The notes below the pieces were generated by a model. It had not been told where the DNA came from. It made no database searches and worked only from the letters and a program-made list of their open reading frames with translations. A program made the translations under genes and the position numbers. From assembly GCF_034119845.1 (NCBI RefSeq), contig NZ_CP139420.1, forward strand, positions 1,094,001 to 1,158,000: DNA of 64,000 bases, in the 5' to 3' direction. This stretch comes from Flavobacterium sp. NG2. GTDB taxonomy: Bacteria; Bacteroidota; Bacteroidia; Flavobacteriales; Flavobacteriaceae. How positions within the stretch are numbered: the stretch's first letter is position 1; each line of letters starts with the position of its first letter. Positions 1 to 9,498 of this stretch are shown here, piece by piece.

Positions 1-1647
1 GTTGATTTGAGAGATCGTTACGGTATCACTCAGCTTATTTTTGACGAAGGACGTACAGATAAAACTGTTTTTGAATTAGCAAAAACGCTAGGAAGAGAAT
101 TTGTTATTCAAGTAAAAGGAACTGTGATTGAGCGTGAAGCCAAGAACAAAAACATTCCTACTGGTGAAATCGAGATTTTAGTTTCAGAGTTAACGATATT
201 GAATGCTGCGATAACGCCTCCATTTACCATTGAAGACGAAACGGATGGTGGTGAAGACATCCGAATGAAATACCGTTATCTAGACATTCGAAGAAATCCT
301 GTAAAAAACAGTTTGTTGTTCCGTCATAAAGTAGCGATGGAAGTACGTAAATATTTATCTGATTTGGATTTCTGCGAAGTGGAAACGCCTTATTTAATCA
401 AATCGACTCCAGAGGGAGCTAGAGATTTCGTTGTGCCGTCTCGTATGAATGAAGGGCAGTTTTATGCTTTGCCACAATCACCACAAACCTTCAAGCAATT
501 GTTGATGGTAGGTGGCATGGATAAGTATTTCCAAATTGTGAAGTGTTTCCGTGATGAGGATTTGCGTGCAGATAGACAACCAGAGTTTACACAAATCGAT
601 TGCGAAATGGCTTTTGTAGAGCAAGAAGATATTTTGAATATATTCGAAGGTCTAACCCGTCATTTGCTAAAAGAACTTAAAGGAGTAGAAGTAGATAAAT
701 TCCCGCGTATGACTTATGAGCATGCGATGAAAACCTACGGAAATGATAAGCCAGACATTCGTTTTGGAATGGAGTTTGGTGAGTTGAATGAATTTGCTCA
801 ACACAAAGAATTTCCAGTTTTTAATGCGGCTGAATTGGTAGTTGGTATTGCTGTTGCAGGAGCGGGAAATTATACTCGTAAAGAAATCGATGCTTTGATT
901 GACTGGGTAAAACGCCCACAAGTAGGTGCGTCAGGAATGGTGTATGCTAAATGCAACGAAGACGGAACCTATAAATCATCAGTAGATAAATTTTACGACC
1001 AAGAAGATTTGGCCAACTGGGCTAAAGTGACAGGGGCCAAAGCAGGTGATATGATTTTTGTGTTATCGGGTCCAGCTAACAAAACCAGAGCGCAACTTTC
1101 TGCTTTGCGTATGGAATTAGCAACACGCCTAGGATTAAGAAAACCAGATGAATTTGCGCCGTTATGGGTGGTTGATTTTCCATTATTAGAATTTGATGAA
1201 GAAAGTAACCGTTACCATGCTATGCACCATCCGTTTACCTCTCCAAAACCTGAGGACATGCATTTATTAGAAACCAATCCTGCTGATGTGCGTGCCAATG
1301 CGTATGATATGGTATTGAATGGAAATGAAATAGGTGGTGGATCAATTCGTATTCATGATAAAGAGACCCAACAATTAATGTTTAAATATTTAGGGTTTAC
1401 CGAAGAGGAAGCGAAAGCACAATTTGGATTCTTGATGGATGCCTTCCAATTTGGAGCGCCACCACATGGGGGATTGGCTTTTGGTTTAGATCGATTAGTA
1501 GCAATTTTAGGAGGTCAAGAGACCATCAGAGACTTTATTGCTTTCCCAAAAAACAACTCAGGAAGAGATGTAATGATTGATGCGCCTTCACAAATTGATA
1601 GTCAACAATTAAAGGAACTACACATCAATTTGGACATAAATAATTAA
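1..1647 (+). CDS. aspS: Aspartate-tRNA ligase, 5'-truncated by window edge
   Basis: Charges tRNA-Asp with aspartate in the cytoplasm. The reading frame is open from base 1, so the gene begins upstream; about 35 N-terminal residues of a roughly 580-residue bacterial-type enzyme are probably missing. Class II synthetase motifs are visible: motif 2 as [16 protein letters not shown] near base 550, and motif 3 as GLAFGLDRL near base 1475. The bacterial GAD insertion domain lies between them (about bases 780-1200). The gene runs to TAA at 1645-1647 and is followed by a separately promoted cold-shock gene. Identification is secure; only the true start is unseen. Confidence 0.96.
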   Translation, partial: VDLRDRYGITQLIFDEGRTDKTVFELAKTLGREFVIQVKGTVIEREAKNKNIPTGEIEILVSELTILNAAITPPFTIEDETDGGEDIRMKYRYLDIRRNPVKNSLLFRHKVAMEVRKYLSDLDFCEVETPYLIKSTPEGARDFVVPSRMNEGQFYALPQSPQTFKQLLMVGGMDKYFQIVKCFRDEDLRADRQPEFTQIDCEMAFVEQEDILNIFEGLTRHLLKELKGVEVDKFPRMTYEHAMKTYGNDKPDIRFGMEFGELNEFAQHKEFPVFNAAELVVGIAVAGAGNYTRKEIDALIDWVKRPQVGASGMVYAKCNEDGTYKSSVDKFYDQEDLANWAKVTGAKAGDMIFVLSGPANKTRAQLSALRMELATRLGLRKPDEFAPLWVVDFPLLEFDEESNRYHAMHHPFTSPKPEDMHLLETNPADVRANAYDMVLNGNEIGGGSIRIHDKETQQLMFKYLGFTEEEAKAQFGFLMDAFQFGAPPHGGLAFGLDRLVAILGGQETIRDFIAFPKNNSGRDVMIDAPSQIDSQQLKELHINLDINN

Positions 1648-1718
1648 GCGAAAACACTGAATATCAATTATTTTTACAAAAAAATACACAATAATGATGA
1701 TTGTATTGTATTAAATAT

Positions 1719-1726
1719 TACATTTG
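1719..1726 (+). promoter_or_regulatory. Bacteroidota -7 box for the cold-shock gene
   Basis: TACATTTG matches the TAnnTTTG consensus 29 bases before the ATG at 1756. No well-placed -33 TTG is obvious, so this is a partial match only. Confidence 0.45.
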
Positions 1727-1755
1727 TCTCATTATAAATTATTATTACTATTACA

Positions 1756-1950
1756 ATGCGTACAGGTACAGTTAAATTTTTCAATGAGTCTAAAGGTTAC
1801 GGATTCATTACAGACGAAGAAACAGGAAAAGACATTTTCGTTCACGCTTCAGGAATCAACGCGGAAGAATTACGCGAAGGTGACAGAGTTAGTTACGAAG
1901 AAGAAGAAGGAAGAAAAGGTAAAGTTGCTGCTCAAGTAGCAGTTATCTAA
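1756..1950 (+). CDS. Cold-shock domain protein (CspA family)
   Basis: A 64-residue single-domain cold-shock protein predicted to bind single-stranded RNA or DNA and act as an RNA chaperone. RNP1 is seen as KGYGFI (residues 13-18) and RNP2 as IFVHA (27-31), within a five-strand barrel-length protein typical of the family. The C-terminal third is rich in acidic and basic residues (YEEEEGRKGK). It has its own upstream -7 box and a strong downstream terminator, so it is probably monocistronic. Whether it is cold-induced cannot be read from the sequence. Confidence 0.95.
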   Translation: MRTGTVKFFNESKGYGFITDEETGKDIFVHASGINAEELREGDRVSYEEEEGRKGKVAAQVAVI

Positions 1951-1990
1951 GATAAAAATTCATTTTTTATTGCCAACGAATGTTTAAAAA

Positions 1991-2022
1991 ACGTTCCAAC
2001 TAATGTTGGGACGTTTTTTTTT
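1991..2022 (+). terminator. Intrinsic terminator after the cold-shock gene
   Basis: Arms ACGTTCCAAC and GTTGGGACGT (one G-U pair) close a TAAT loop and are followed by eight T. Confidence 0.9.
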
Positions 2023-2122
2023 GCTTAAAATTTTTGAAAATGTGGAGTACGGATTTCTAAAAAGAAAAATTATAAATAACGCAAAATTTAGCAAAAAATT
2101 ATAACTTATTCTTAATCTAATG

Positions 2123-2153
2123 TTGTGATTTCGCTAATCGAATCCTATCTTTG
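2123..2153 (+). promoter_or_regulatory. Promoter of the nuo operon
   Basis: TTG at 2123-2125 and a perfect -7 box TATCTTTG at 2146-2153 are separated by 20 bases, within the usual Flavobacterium spacing. It lies 32 bases before nuoA and is the only strong promoter match seen upstream of the operon. Confidence 0.75.
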
Positions 2154-2185
2154 TACCTAAAATAAAACTATAATATAACAAATAT

Positions 2186-2551
2186 ATGCTTACCGACCAA
2201 TTAAATTACATTCCAATTTTTATGCAGTGTTTATTAGCTGTAGGATTTGTTGCAGGAACTATAGTTGTATCAGGGAAATTAGGGCCTAAAAGGAGGTCGG
2301 CAAATAAAGACCGCAACTTTGAGTGTGGTATCGAATCTGTTGGTAATGCTCGTATTCCTTTCTCTGTTAAGTACTTCTTAGTTGCTATATTGTTTGTTTT
2401 ATTTGATGTTGAAGTTATTTTCTTATATCCTTGGGCAATCAATTTCAAGGAATTGGGAATGGAAGGGCTTTTAAAAATGATTGTTTTTATGCTTTTACTT
2501 TTGGTGGGATTCTTTTATATCATCAAGAAGAAAGCTTTGGAGTGGGAATAG
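2186..2551 (+). CDS. nuoA: NADH-quinone oxidoreductase subunit A
   Basis: Membrane subunit of Complex I, at the junction between the peripheral arm and the proton-pumping arm. The 121-residue protein has three hydrophobic helices (about residues 8-28, 60-82 and 90-113). It carries the family signature NFECGIES, whose Cys lies on the loop that moves near the quinone site, and the acidic membrane motif FDVEVIFLYPWA. It is the first gene of a 14-gene operon and sits just behind its promoter. The gap to nuoB (about 100 bases) holds only AT-rich word repeats. Confidence 0.96.
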   Translation: MLTDQLNYIPIFMQCLLAVGFVAGTIVVSGKLGPKRRSANKDRNFECGIESVGNARIPFSVKYFLVAILFVLFDVEVIFLYPWAINFKELGMEGLLKMIVFMLLLLVGFFYIIKKKALEWE

Positions 2552-2652
2552 TGAAATTTAGGATTTGAGATTTCCTAATTTAGGATTTATTAAAATACAG
2601 ATTTTAGCATTGGCAAGTCCTAAGGCTAAAATTCTAAATATAAAATATAAAG

Positions 2653-3201
2653 ATGACTGAATCTAAAACAAATATGGTTGCGCCTCCAGAAGGCGTTGTT
2701 GGAGAAGGTTTTTTTGCAACCAAATTAAACGATGTGGTTGGTTTGGCAAGAGCAAACTCGCTTTGGCCTTTGCCTTTTGCTACTTCTTGTTGTGGAATCG
2801 AATTTATGGCAACAATGGCTTCGCATTATGATTTGGCTCGATTTGGTTCTGAGCGTGTGAGTTTTTCTCCTCGTCAAGCCGATATGCTAATGGTAATGGG
2901 GACAATATCTAAAAAAATGGGTCCTATTTTACGTCAGGTTTATGAGCAAATGGCTGAGCCTCGTTGGGTAATGGCTGTTGGTGCTTGTGCTTCTTCGGGA
3001 GGTATTTTTGATACATATTCTGTTTTACAAGGTATTGATAAAGTAATTCCAGTTGATGTTTATGTTCCTGGATGTCCTCCAAGACCAGAACAAATTGTAG
3101 AAGGTGTAATGAAATTGCAAGAACTAGTAAAATCAGAATCGGTACGAAGAAGAAGTTCACCTGAATACCAAGAATTACTAGCTTCATATAATATCAAATA
3201 A
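2653..3201 (+). CDS. nuoB: NADH-quinone oxidoreductase subunit B
   Basis: Peripheral-arm subunit that holds the terminal [4Fe-4S] cluster N2, which hands electrons to quinone. The four cluster ligands are visible: the adjacent pair C46-C47 (TSCCGIEF), C112 (VGACASSGG) and C141 (VPGCPPRPEQ). Length (182 residues) is normal. Five bases separate it from nuoC, so the two are likely translated in concert. Identification is secure. Confidence 0.97.
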   Translation: MTESKTNMVAPPEGVVGEGFFATKLNDVVGLARANSLWPLPFATSCCGIEFMATMASHYDLARFGSERVSFSPRQADMLMVMGTISKKMGPILRQVYEQMAEPRWVMAVGACASSGGIFDTYSVLQGIDKVIPVDVYVPGCPPRPEQIVEGVMKLQELVKSESVRRRSSPEYQELLASYNIK

Positions 3202-3206
3202 TCAAG

Positions 3207-3728
3207 ATGGCATTAGAAACAGCTCAAATTCAAGACAAATTAACCGCTACATTCAGTGATATTCCTTTTGTTTTCAAACAAGAAAGAGATATTTTATCTG
3301 TTGAGGTTCCTGCGGACAAAATAACTGCCATTATCCTTTTTTTGAAAAATGATACAGATTTGCGTTTTCACTTTTTAACAGACTTATGTGGTGTACATTA
3401 CCCAGATAACGAAGTAGAAAGACAAATGGCAATTGTGTATCATATGCATAATTGGTATGAAAATACAAGAATCAGAATCAAAGCCTTCATCAGCGGTTCT
3501 AATCCTGAAATAAAATCCATTACAACTATATTCCCCACTTCCAATTGGATGGAAAGAGAAACCTATGATTTTTACGGTGTAAATTTCATTGGTCATCCAC
3601 AATTAAAACGTATTTTGAATATGGATGAAATGACTTCTTTTCCAATGCGAAAAGAATTTCCATTGGAAGATGGAGGACGTACCGACAAAGACGATAGATT
3701 CTTTGGAAGAACAACTAGCAATTGCTAA
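3207..3728 (+). CDS. nuoC: NADH-quinone oxidoreductase subunit C
   Basis: A 30-kDa-type peripheral subunit that packs against NuoD. The family signature is seen in the C-terminal half: RETYDFYGVNFIGHP, followed by the conserved tail FPMRKEFPLEDGGR. NuoC and NuoD are separate genes here, unlike the fused NuoCD of Escherichia coli. The 173-residue length fits unfused NuoC. It is followed by nuoD after 35 bases. Confidence 0.95.
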   Translation: MALETAQIQDKLTATFSDIPFVFKQERDILSVEVPADKITAIILFLKNDTDLRFHFLTDLCGVHYPDNEVERQMAIVYHMHNWYENTRIRIKAFISGSNPEIKSITTIFPTSNWMERETYDFYGVNFIGHPQLKRILNMDEMTSFPMRKEFPLEDGGRTDKDDRFFGRTTSNC

Positions 3729-3763
3729 AAAAGATACAATATATAATTTTTCACATGCTATAA

Positions 3764-5002
3764 ATGTCAGAACTATTATTACCACCAGAGCATCGCTATG
3801 CTAAAATAATGAAAGAGAAACTAAATGAAGACGGAAGCGAGCTTTCGATTCTGAATTTAGGACCTACGCATCCTGCAACCCACGGTATTTTTCAAAATAT
3901 TTTATTGATGGATGGAGAACGTATCTTGGAAGCTGAACCTACCATTGGATACATTCACCGTGCTTTTGAAAAAATCGCTGAAAATCGTCCGTTTTATCAA
4001 ATTACGCCGCTTACAGACCGTATGAACTATTGCTCCTCTCCTATCAACAACATGGGATGGTGGATGACTTTAGAAAAATTATTAAATATTGAAGTTCCAA
4101 AAAGAGCGCAGTATTTAAGAGTTATTGTCATGGAGTTGGCACGTATTACAGACCACATCATTTGTAATTCTATTCTTGGGGTAGATACAGGAGCTTACAC
4201 TGGATTTTTATATGTGTTCCAATTTAGAGAGAAAGTTTACGAAATCTACGAAGAAATTTGTGGGGCTCGTTTGACAACTAATATGGGACGTTTGGGTGGT
4301 TTTGAAAGAGACTGGACACCTAAAGCATTTGAATTATTAAACACCTTCTTAGAAGAATTTCCACCGGCTTGGAAAGAATTCGAAAACCTTTTTGAAAGAA
4401 ACAGAATTTTTATTGATAGAACGGTTAATGTAGGTCCAATTACAGCCGAAAAAGCAATGGCTTACGGATTTACAGGGCCTAACTTACGTGCTGCTGGAGT
4501 AGATTACGATGTGCGTGTAGCACAACCATACAGTTCTTATGAAGATTTTGAATTCGAAATTCCAGTAGGAAAATCAGGTGATACTTATGATCGTTTTTGT
4601 GTGCGTAATGCCGAAGTATGGGAAAGTTTAAGCATTATTCGTCAGGCTTTGGCCAAAATGCCAGAAGGAAACGAATACCATGCTGAAGTTCCTGATTACT
4701 ATTTGCCTCCAAAAGAAGATGTGTACAACAATATGGAATCGTTGATTTATCACTTTAAAATTGTGATGGGTGAAGTTCCTGTTCCAGTGGCCGAAATTTA
4801 CCATCCCGTAGAAGGTGGAAATGGAGAACTAGGATTCTATTTAATTACCGATGGAAGCCGTACACCGTACCGATTGCATTTTAGAAGACCTTGTTTTATC
4901 TATTACCAAGCCTATCCAGAGATGATCAAAGGCGCTTTGTTATCAGATGCGATTGTGATTTTATCAAGTTTAAATGTAATTGCTGGAGAATTAGATGCTT
5001 AA
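3764..5002 (+). CDS. nuoD: NADH-quinone oxidoreductase subunit D
   Basis: The 49-kDa-type subunit related to NiFe-hydrogenase large subunits, forming much of the quinone pocket with NuoB. The signature LGPTHPATHGIF near residue 32 and GRLGGFERDW near residue 176 are present; the hydrogenase metal cysteines are absent, as expected. Length (412 residues) is normal for an unfused NuoD. A spacer of 186 bases containing degenerate AT-rich word repeats separates it from nuoE. Confidence 0.97.
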   Translation: MSELLLPPEHRYAKIMKEKLNEDGSELSILNLGPTHPATHGIFQNILLMDGERILEAEPTIGYIHRAFEKIAENRPFYQITPLTDRMNYCSSPINNMGWWMTLEKLLNIEVPKRAQYLRVIVMELARITDHIICNSILGVDTGAYTGFLYVFQFREKVYEIYEEICGARLTTNMGRLGGFERDWTPKAFELLNTFLEEFPPAWKEFENLFERNRIFIDRTVNVGPITAEKAMAYGFTGPNLRAAGVDYDVRVAQPYSSYEDFEFEIPVGKSGDTYDRFCVRNAEVWESLSIIRQALAKMPEGNEYHAEVPDYYLPPKEDVYNNMESLIYHFKIVMGEVPVPVAEIYHPVEGGNGELGFYLITDGSRTPYRLHFRRPCFIYYQAYPEMIKGALLSDAIVILSSLNVIAGELDA

Positions 5003-5188
5003 AATTAAGGAATTAAGATTAAGGATTTAGGAATTGAAATTTGGGAATTAAGATTTAAGATTTGGGATTTTAGAAAAAATATTGATTAAGAAATAAGACA
5101 TATAGATTTTGGGCATTTTAGGAAAGACGGATTATCTCGGTAACCCTATTTAAATCCTAAATCCTAAATCTAAAATCTAAAATAGAGA
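5003..5188. repeat. AT-rich word repeats between nuoD and nuoE
   Basis: The spacer is built of variants of the words TTAAGGATTTAGGAATT and AATCCTAAATCTAAAATC, first in one orientation and then as reverse complements near 5150-5180, so it can fold on itself. Similar text fills 2552-2652, 7089-7243 and 14317-14467. No coding potential or promoter box is seen. Confidence 0.5.
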
Positions 5189-5719
5189 ATGGAAAGAACA
5201 CATCACAAACAAGAGATAAACATAACTGACGCATTGATGGCTCGCATCAATGAATTAATCAGTCATTATCCAGAAGATAAAAGAAAATCAGCTTTATTAC
5301 CTGTTTTGCACGAGGTTCAAGATGCTCACGACAACTGGTTGAGTATTGAATTGCAAGACAAAGTAGCTGAGATTTTGAATATCAAACCCGTAGAAGTATA
5401 TGAAGTGGTTACTTTTTATACGATGTACAACCGTCGTCCTATTGGGAAATACATGTTTGAATTTTGCCAAACGTCTTCTTGTTGTTTAAGAGGTACGGAG
5501 GATTTGATGGATTATACCTGTGAAAAACTAGGTGTTGGCATTGGAGAACCTACCGCTGATGGACTTTTTGAAGTACGTGGTGTAGAGTGTTTAGGGGCTT
5601 GTGGCTATGCACCTATGATGCAACTAGGTGATTTTTACCAAGAACATTTAACCAAAGATAAAATCGATCAGTTAATTGCTGATTGTAGAGATAATAAAAT
5701 AATATTACACGATAAATAA
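5189..5719 (+). CDS. nuoE: NADH-quinone oxidoreductase subunit E
   Basis: Thioredoxin-fold 24-kDa subunit of the NADH-dehydrogenase module, carrying the [2Fe-2S] cluster N1a. Ligand cysteines are seen in CQTSSCCLRG (around residue 95) and in the second pair VECLGACGYAP (around residue 135). The 176-residue length is normal. One base separates its stop from nuoF. Presence of nuoE, F and G shows that this Complex I is equipped to use NADH, unlike the 11-subunit forms. Confidence 0.96.
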   Translation: MERTHHKQEINITDALMARINELISHYPEDKRKSALLPVLHEVQDAHDNWLSIELQDKVAEILNIKPVEVYEVVTFYTMYNRRPIGKYMFEFCQTSSCCLRGTEDLMDYTCEKLGVGIGEPTADGLFEVRGVECLGACGYAPMMQLGDFYQEHLTKDKIDQLIADCRDNKIILHDK

Positions 5720-5720
5720 G

Positions 5721-7088
5721 ATGTCTCAAAAAATATTATTAGATAAAATCAACGTTCCAGGAATCAAAACCTACGAAGTCTATCGTAAAGAAGGCGGTTA
5801 TGCCTCTGTAGAGAAAGCTTTGAAAAAAATGACGCCTGATGAAGTGGTTGAAGAAGTAAAAAAATCGGGACTTCGTGGTCGTGGTGGTGCGGGTTTCCCT
5901 GCTGGAATGAAATGGAGTTTTATTGACAAAAAATCAGGAAAACCAAGACATTTAGTTTGCAACGCCGACGAATCAGAACCAGGGACTTTCAAAGATCGTT
6001 ATTTGATGGAATTTATTCCACATTTATTGATTGAAGGAATGATTACTTCTAGTTTTGCTTTGGGGGCTAACCTTTCGTACATCTACATTCGTGGAGAGTA
6101 CATGTGGGTTTTCAAAATTTTAGAAAGAGCCATCGCTGAAGCCAAAGCGGCAGGATGGTTAGGAAAAAATATATTAGGTTCGGGTTACGACTTAGAACTA
6201 CACGTTCACTGTGGTGCTGGAGCTTACATCTGTGGTGAAGAAACGGCTTTGATTGAATCCTTAGAAGGGAAAAGAGGAAATCCTCGTATCAAACCACCTT
6301 TCCCTGCGGTTTCAGGATTATGGGCAAACCCTACCGTTGTAAACAATGTAGAAACAATTGCCTCTGTGCCTTGGATTGTAAACAATTCAGGCGATGATTA
6401 TGCCAAAATAGGTGTGGGCCGTTCTACGGGAACCAAATTAATTTCGGCTTCAGGGCATATTAAAAACCCAGGAGTTTACGAAATTGAATTGGGATTAAGC
6501 GTGGATGAATTCATGAATTCTGACGAATATTTAGGAGGAATGTATTCTGACCGACCTTTGAAAGCACTGGTGCCAGGAGGTTCTTCTGTGCCAATTTTAC
6601 CAGCTGACTTGATTTTCAAAACAGCTAACGGTGAAGATCGTTTGATGACGTATGAGTCTTTAAGTGATGGTGGTTTTGCTACCGGATCAATGTTGGGTTC
6701 AGGAGGTTTTATTGTATATGATGATACGGCTTGTATTGTTAGAAATACTTGGAATTTTTCTCGTTTTTACCACCATGAAAGTTGTGGTCAATGTACCCCT
6801 TGCCGTGAAGGTACAGGTTGGTTAGAGAAAGTGTTGTGGCGTATTGAAAACGGTCAAGGACGTGAAGAAGATATTGATTTATTGTGGAGCATTCAATCAA
6901 AAATTGAAGGAAACACGATTTGTCCATTAGGTGATGCCGCATCCTGGCCAGTAGCAGCTGCGATTCGTCATTTTAGAGACGAATTTGAATATCATGTTCG
7001 TTTCCCTGAAAAAATTAAAAACAGAAATCACTTTGTAGCTGAACCGTTTTCAAGCGTAAAGCATTTGGTGACGAAACAAACAGTATAG
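5721..7088 (+). CDS. nuoF: NADH-quinone oxidoreductase subunit F
   Basis: Binds NADH and FMN and holds cluster N3. The glycine-rich nucleotide loop GRGGAGFP lies at residues 53-60, and a second loop around GAGAYICGEETALI near 173. The [4Fe-4S] ligands are in SCGQCTPCREG near residue 354 and TICPLGD near 398. Length 455 residues is normal. It follows nuoE with a one-base gap. A 155-base AT-rich spacer separates it from nuoG. Confidence 0.97.
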   Translation: MSQKILLDKINVPGIKTYEVYRKEGGYASVEKALKKMTPDEVVEEVKKSGLRGRGGAGFPAGMKWSFIDKKSGKPRHLVCNADESEPGTFKDRYLMEFIPHLLIEGMITSSFALGANLSYIYIRGEYMWVFKILERAIAEAKAAGWLGKNILGSGYDLELHVHCGAGAYICGEETALIESLEGKRGNPRIKPPFPAVSGLWANPTVVNNVETIASVPWIVNNSGDDYAKIGVGRSTGTKLISASGHIKNPGVYEIELGLSVDEFMNSDEYLGGMYSDRPLKALVPGGSSVPILPADLIFKTANGEDRLMTYESLSDGGFATGSMLGSGGFIVYDDTACIVRNTWNFSRFYHHESCGQCTPCREGTGWLEKVLWRIENGQGREEDIDLLWSIQSKIEGNTICPLGDAASWPVAAAIRHFRDEFEYHVRFPEKIKNRNHFVAEPFSSVKHLVTKQTV

Positions 7089-7243
7089 AATAGTTTCAAG
7101 TTTCAAGATTTTTTAGTTTCAAGTCTAACAACTTCAAACTTTTAAACCTTAAACTAAAAAAAATAGTATCTAAATTTTCATATTTAAAGTTTTACGTCCA
7201 ACAACTTGAAACTTTAAACCTGAAACTTTAAACCAAAAGATAA
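7089..7243. repeat. AT-rich word repeats between nuoF and nuoG
   Basis: Variants of the phrase AGTTTCAAG and its reverse complement ACTTGAAACTTTAAACC recur across the spacer, giving self-complementary arms. No gene or promoter is recognised. Confidence 0.45.
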
Positions 7244-8287
7244 ATGAAAGTAACAATAGACGGTCAAGAAATTGAAGTTGAAGCAGGAACAACCATCTTG
7301 CAAGCGGCACGTATGATTGGTGGAGAGTCTGTTCCTCCAGCGATGTGCTATTACTCTAAACTAAAAGGGAGCGGTGGAAAATGCCGTTGTTGTTTGGTCG
7401 AAGTAGCCAAAGGTAGTGATGCCGACCCAAGACCGATGCCAAAATTAATGGCTTCGTGCGTAACGGGCTGTATGGACGGAATGGAAGTGAACAGTAAAAA
7501 CTCTGACCGTGTGCGTGAAGCGCGTCAGTCGGTGACGGAATTTTTATTGATTAACCACCCCTTAGACTGTCCTGTATGTGACCAAGCGGGAGAATGCGAT
7601 TTGCAGGACTTAAGCTTTGAGCACGGAAAATCAAAAACCCGTTTTATTGAAGAAAAAAGAACCTTTGAACCAGAAGATATCGGTCCGAATATTCAATTAC
7701 ACATGAACCGTTGTATTTTGTGTCAACGTTGTGTGCAAGTGGCTGATCAATTGACAGACAACAGAGTACATGGTGTGATGGACAGAGGTGATCACGCGAA
7801 TATTTCGACTTGCATCTCAAAAGCGATTGATAATGAATTCTCTGGTAACATGATTGATGTGTGTCCGGTAGGAGCGTTGACCGACAAGACTTTTAGATTC
7901 AAATCGAGAGTTTGGTTCAACAAGCCCTACAATGCGCACAGAGATTGCGACAAATGTTGTGGAAAAACTACGGTTTGGATGTTTGGTAACGAAATTCAAA
8001 GAGTGACTGGTCGTAAAGACCAATACCATGAAGTAGAAGAATTCATTTGCAACAGCTGTCGTTTTGACCACAAAGATCCCGCTGACTGGGTGATTGAGGG
8101 GCCAAGAGAATTTGATAAAGATTCGGTTATCAATCAAAATAACTACACACAAAAATTAGAAACGGTTACTATCAATACCGAAGAAGGTATCTTAAAAGGG
8201 AGAGAGCAAGACCGTAAAAAAATAAGTATGTCGGCTATTCCTTTGCAAAACGGAAAAGAAGAGCAAACGAATAACTCTAATGCATAA
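7244..8287 (+). CDS. nuoG: NADH-quinone oxidoreductase subunit G, short form
   Basis: Iron-sulfur subunit of the NADH module. In order: an N-terminal [2Fe-2S] ferredoxin domain (cysteines in MCYYSKLKGSGGKCRCC), the HxxxCxxCxxxxxC cluster motif HPLDCPVCDQAGEC, a [4Fe-4S] pair (CILCQRCVQ with MIDVCPVGAL), then a segment with two more CxxC pairs (CDKCCG, CNSCRF). It stops at 347 residues, so the large molybdopterin-type domain of the approximately 900-residue E. coli protein is absent. The stop is followed after three bases by nuoH, so this is a natural end and not a frameshift. Confidence 0.93.
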   Translation: MKVTIDGQEIEVEAGTTILQAARMIGGESVPPAMCYYSKLKGSGGKCRCCLVEVAKGSDADPRPMPKLMASCVTGCMDGMEVNSKNSDRVREARQSVTEFLLINHPLDCPVCDQAGECDLQDLSFEHGKSKTRFIEEKRTFEPEDIGPNIQLHMNRCILCQRCVQVADQLTDNRVHGVMDRGDHANISTCISKAIDNEFSGNMIDVCPVGALTDKTFRFKSRVWFNKPYNAHRDCDKCCGKTTVWMFGNEIQRVTGRKDQYHEVEEFICNSCRFDHKDPADWVIEGPREFDKDSVINQNNYTQKLETVTINTEEGILKGREQDRKKISMSAIPLQNGKEEQTNNSNA

Positions 8288-8290
8288 GAA

Positions 8291-9343
8291 ATGGATACAG
8301 CAATTATTATAGAAAAAAGCATTGTTATTCTTGTTGTTTTTGCCATTACGATGGTCATGGCGATGTATTCAACACTAGCAGAACGTAAGGTTGCGGCTTG
8401 GTTGCAAGACCGTATTGGCCCGAACAGAGCCGGTAAAGGAGGATTGTTACAACCACTAGCTGATGGATTGAAGTTATTCTCTAAAGAAGAATTTGAACCC
8501 AATACGCCTAATATCTTTTTGTTTTATGTAGGGCCTGCCATTGCGATGGCTACTGCTTTGATGACGAGCGCCGTGATTCCGTGGGGAGATAAATTACATG
8601 TTTTTGGTCGTGATGTAATCTTGCAAGCTACGGATATTGATGTGGCGTTGTTATACGTTTTCGGAATCATTTCATTGGGTGTTTACGGCATCATGATTGG
8701 GGGATGGGCTTCCAATAACAAGTTTTCATTGATTGGTGCGGTACGTGCGGCTTCGCAAATGGTATCTTACGAGGTAGCGATGGGATTGTCTATCATTGCT
8801 TTGTTGATGATGACTGGAAGTTTGAGTTTGAAAGAAATCGCAGCACAACAATCAGGGATGAATTGGAATGTGTTTTACCAACCTTTATCGTTCTTCATCT
8901 TTTTGATTTGTGCTTTTGCTGAAACCAATAGAACACCATTCGATTTAGCGGAATGTGAAACGGAATTGATTGGAGGATACCATACAGAGTATTCTTCGAT
9001 GAAAATGGGTTTCTACTTATTTGCTGAATATGCGAATATGTTTATTTCATCAACTATTTTGGCGGTATTGTTCTTTGGAGCATACAACTATCCTGGAATG
9101 GAATGGGTAATTGAAAATTATGGTGTCAACATTGGAAATGTGATTGGAATTGGTGTTTTGTTTGCCAAAATATGTTTCTTCATCTTTTTCTATATGTGGG
9201 TAAGATGGACGATTCCAAGATTTAGATACGATCAGTTGATGCATTTGGGATGGAAAATATTGATTCCGTTGTCGATATTCAATATCATCATCACGGGAAT
9301 TGTGATATTGAGAGCGGAGATTGCGGTGTTTTTAGGATTTTAA
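8291..9343 (+). CDS. nuoH: NADH-quinone oxidoreductase subunit H
   Basis: Membrane subunit contacting the quinone chamber and linking it to the pump modules. About eight transmembrane helices are apparent. The family signatures are AERKVAAWLQDRIGPNRAG near residue 31 and AETNRTPFDLAECETEL near residue 213, the latter containing acidic residues of the quinone-linked proton path. Length 350 residues. It is followed by a 256-base spacer that holds a structured repeat element. Confidence 0.97.
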   Translation: MDTAIIIEKSIVILVVFAITMVMAMYSTLAERKVAAWLQDRIGPNRAGKGGLLQPLADGLKLFSKEEFEPNTPNIFLFYVGPAIAMATALMTSAVIPWGDKLHVFGRDVILQATDIDVALLYVFGIISLGVYGIMIGGWASNNKFSLIGAVRAASQMVSYEVAMGLSIIALLMMTGSLSLKEIAAQQSGMNWNVFYQPLSFFIFLICAFAETNRTPFDLAECETELIGGYHTEYSSMKMGFYLFAEYANMFISSTILAVLFFGAYNYPGMEWVIENYGVNIGNVIGIGVLFAKICFFIFFYMWVRWTIPRFRYDQLMHLGWKILIPLSIFNIIITGIVILRAEIAVFLGF

Positions 9344-9498
9344 GTATTCCAATTGAAACCATTAAAATTTCACCATTAAGAAATTAAGTTTATTAAGCTT
9401 TACTTAAATTTTTAAATGGAATAGAACATGAAAATTAGAAGTGTTGTTTTGAAAACAAATCTTCAAATTGAAAGTAAAAAGTAAATAATAGCAGAATA

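Noticed and set aside
1724..1939. Second frame over the cold-shock gene
   Set aside because: Lysine-rich shadow of the cold-shock gene in another frame.
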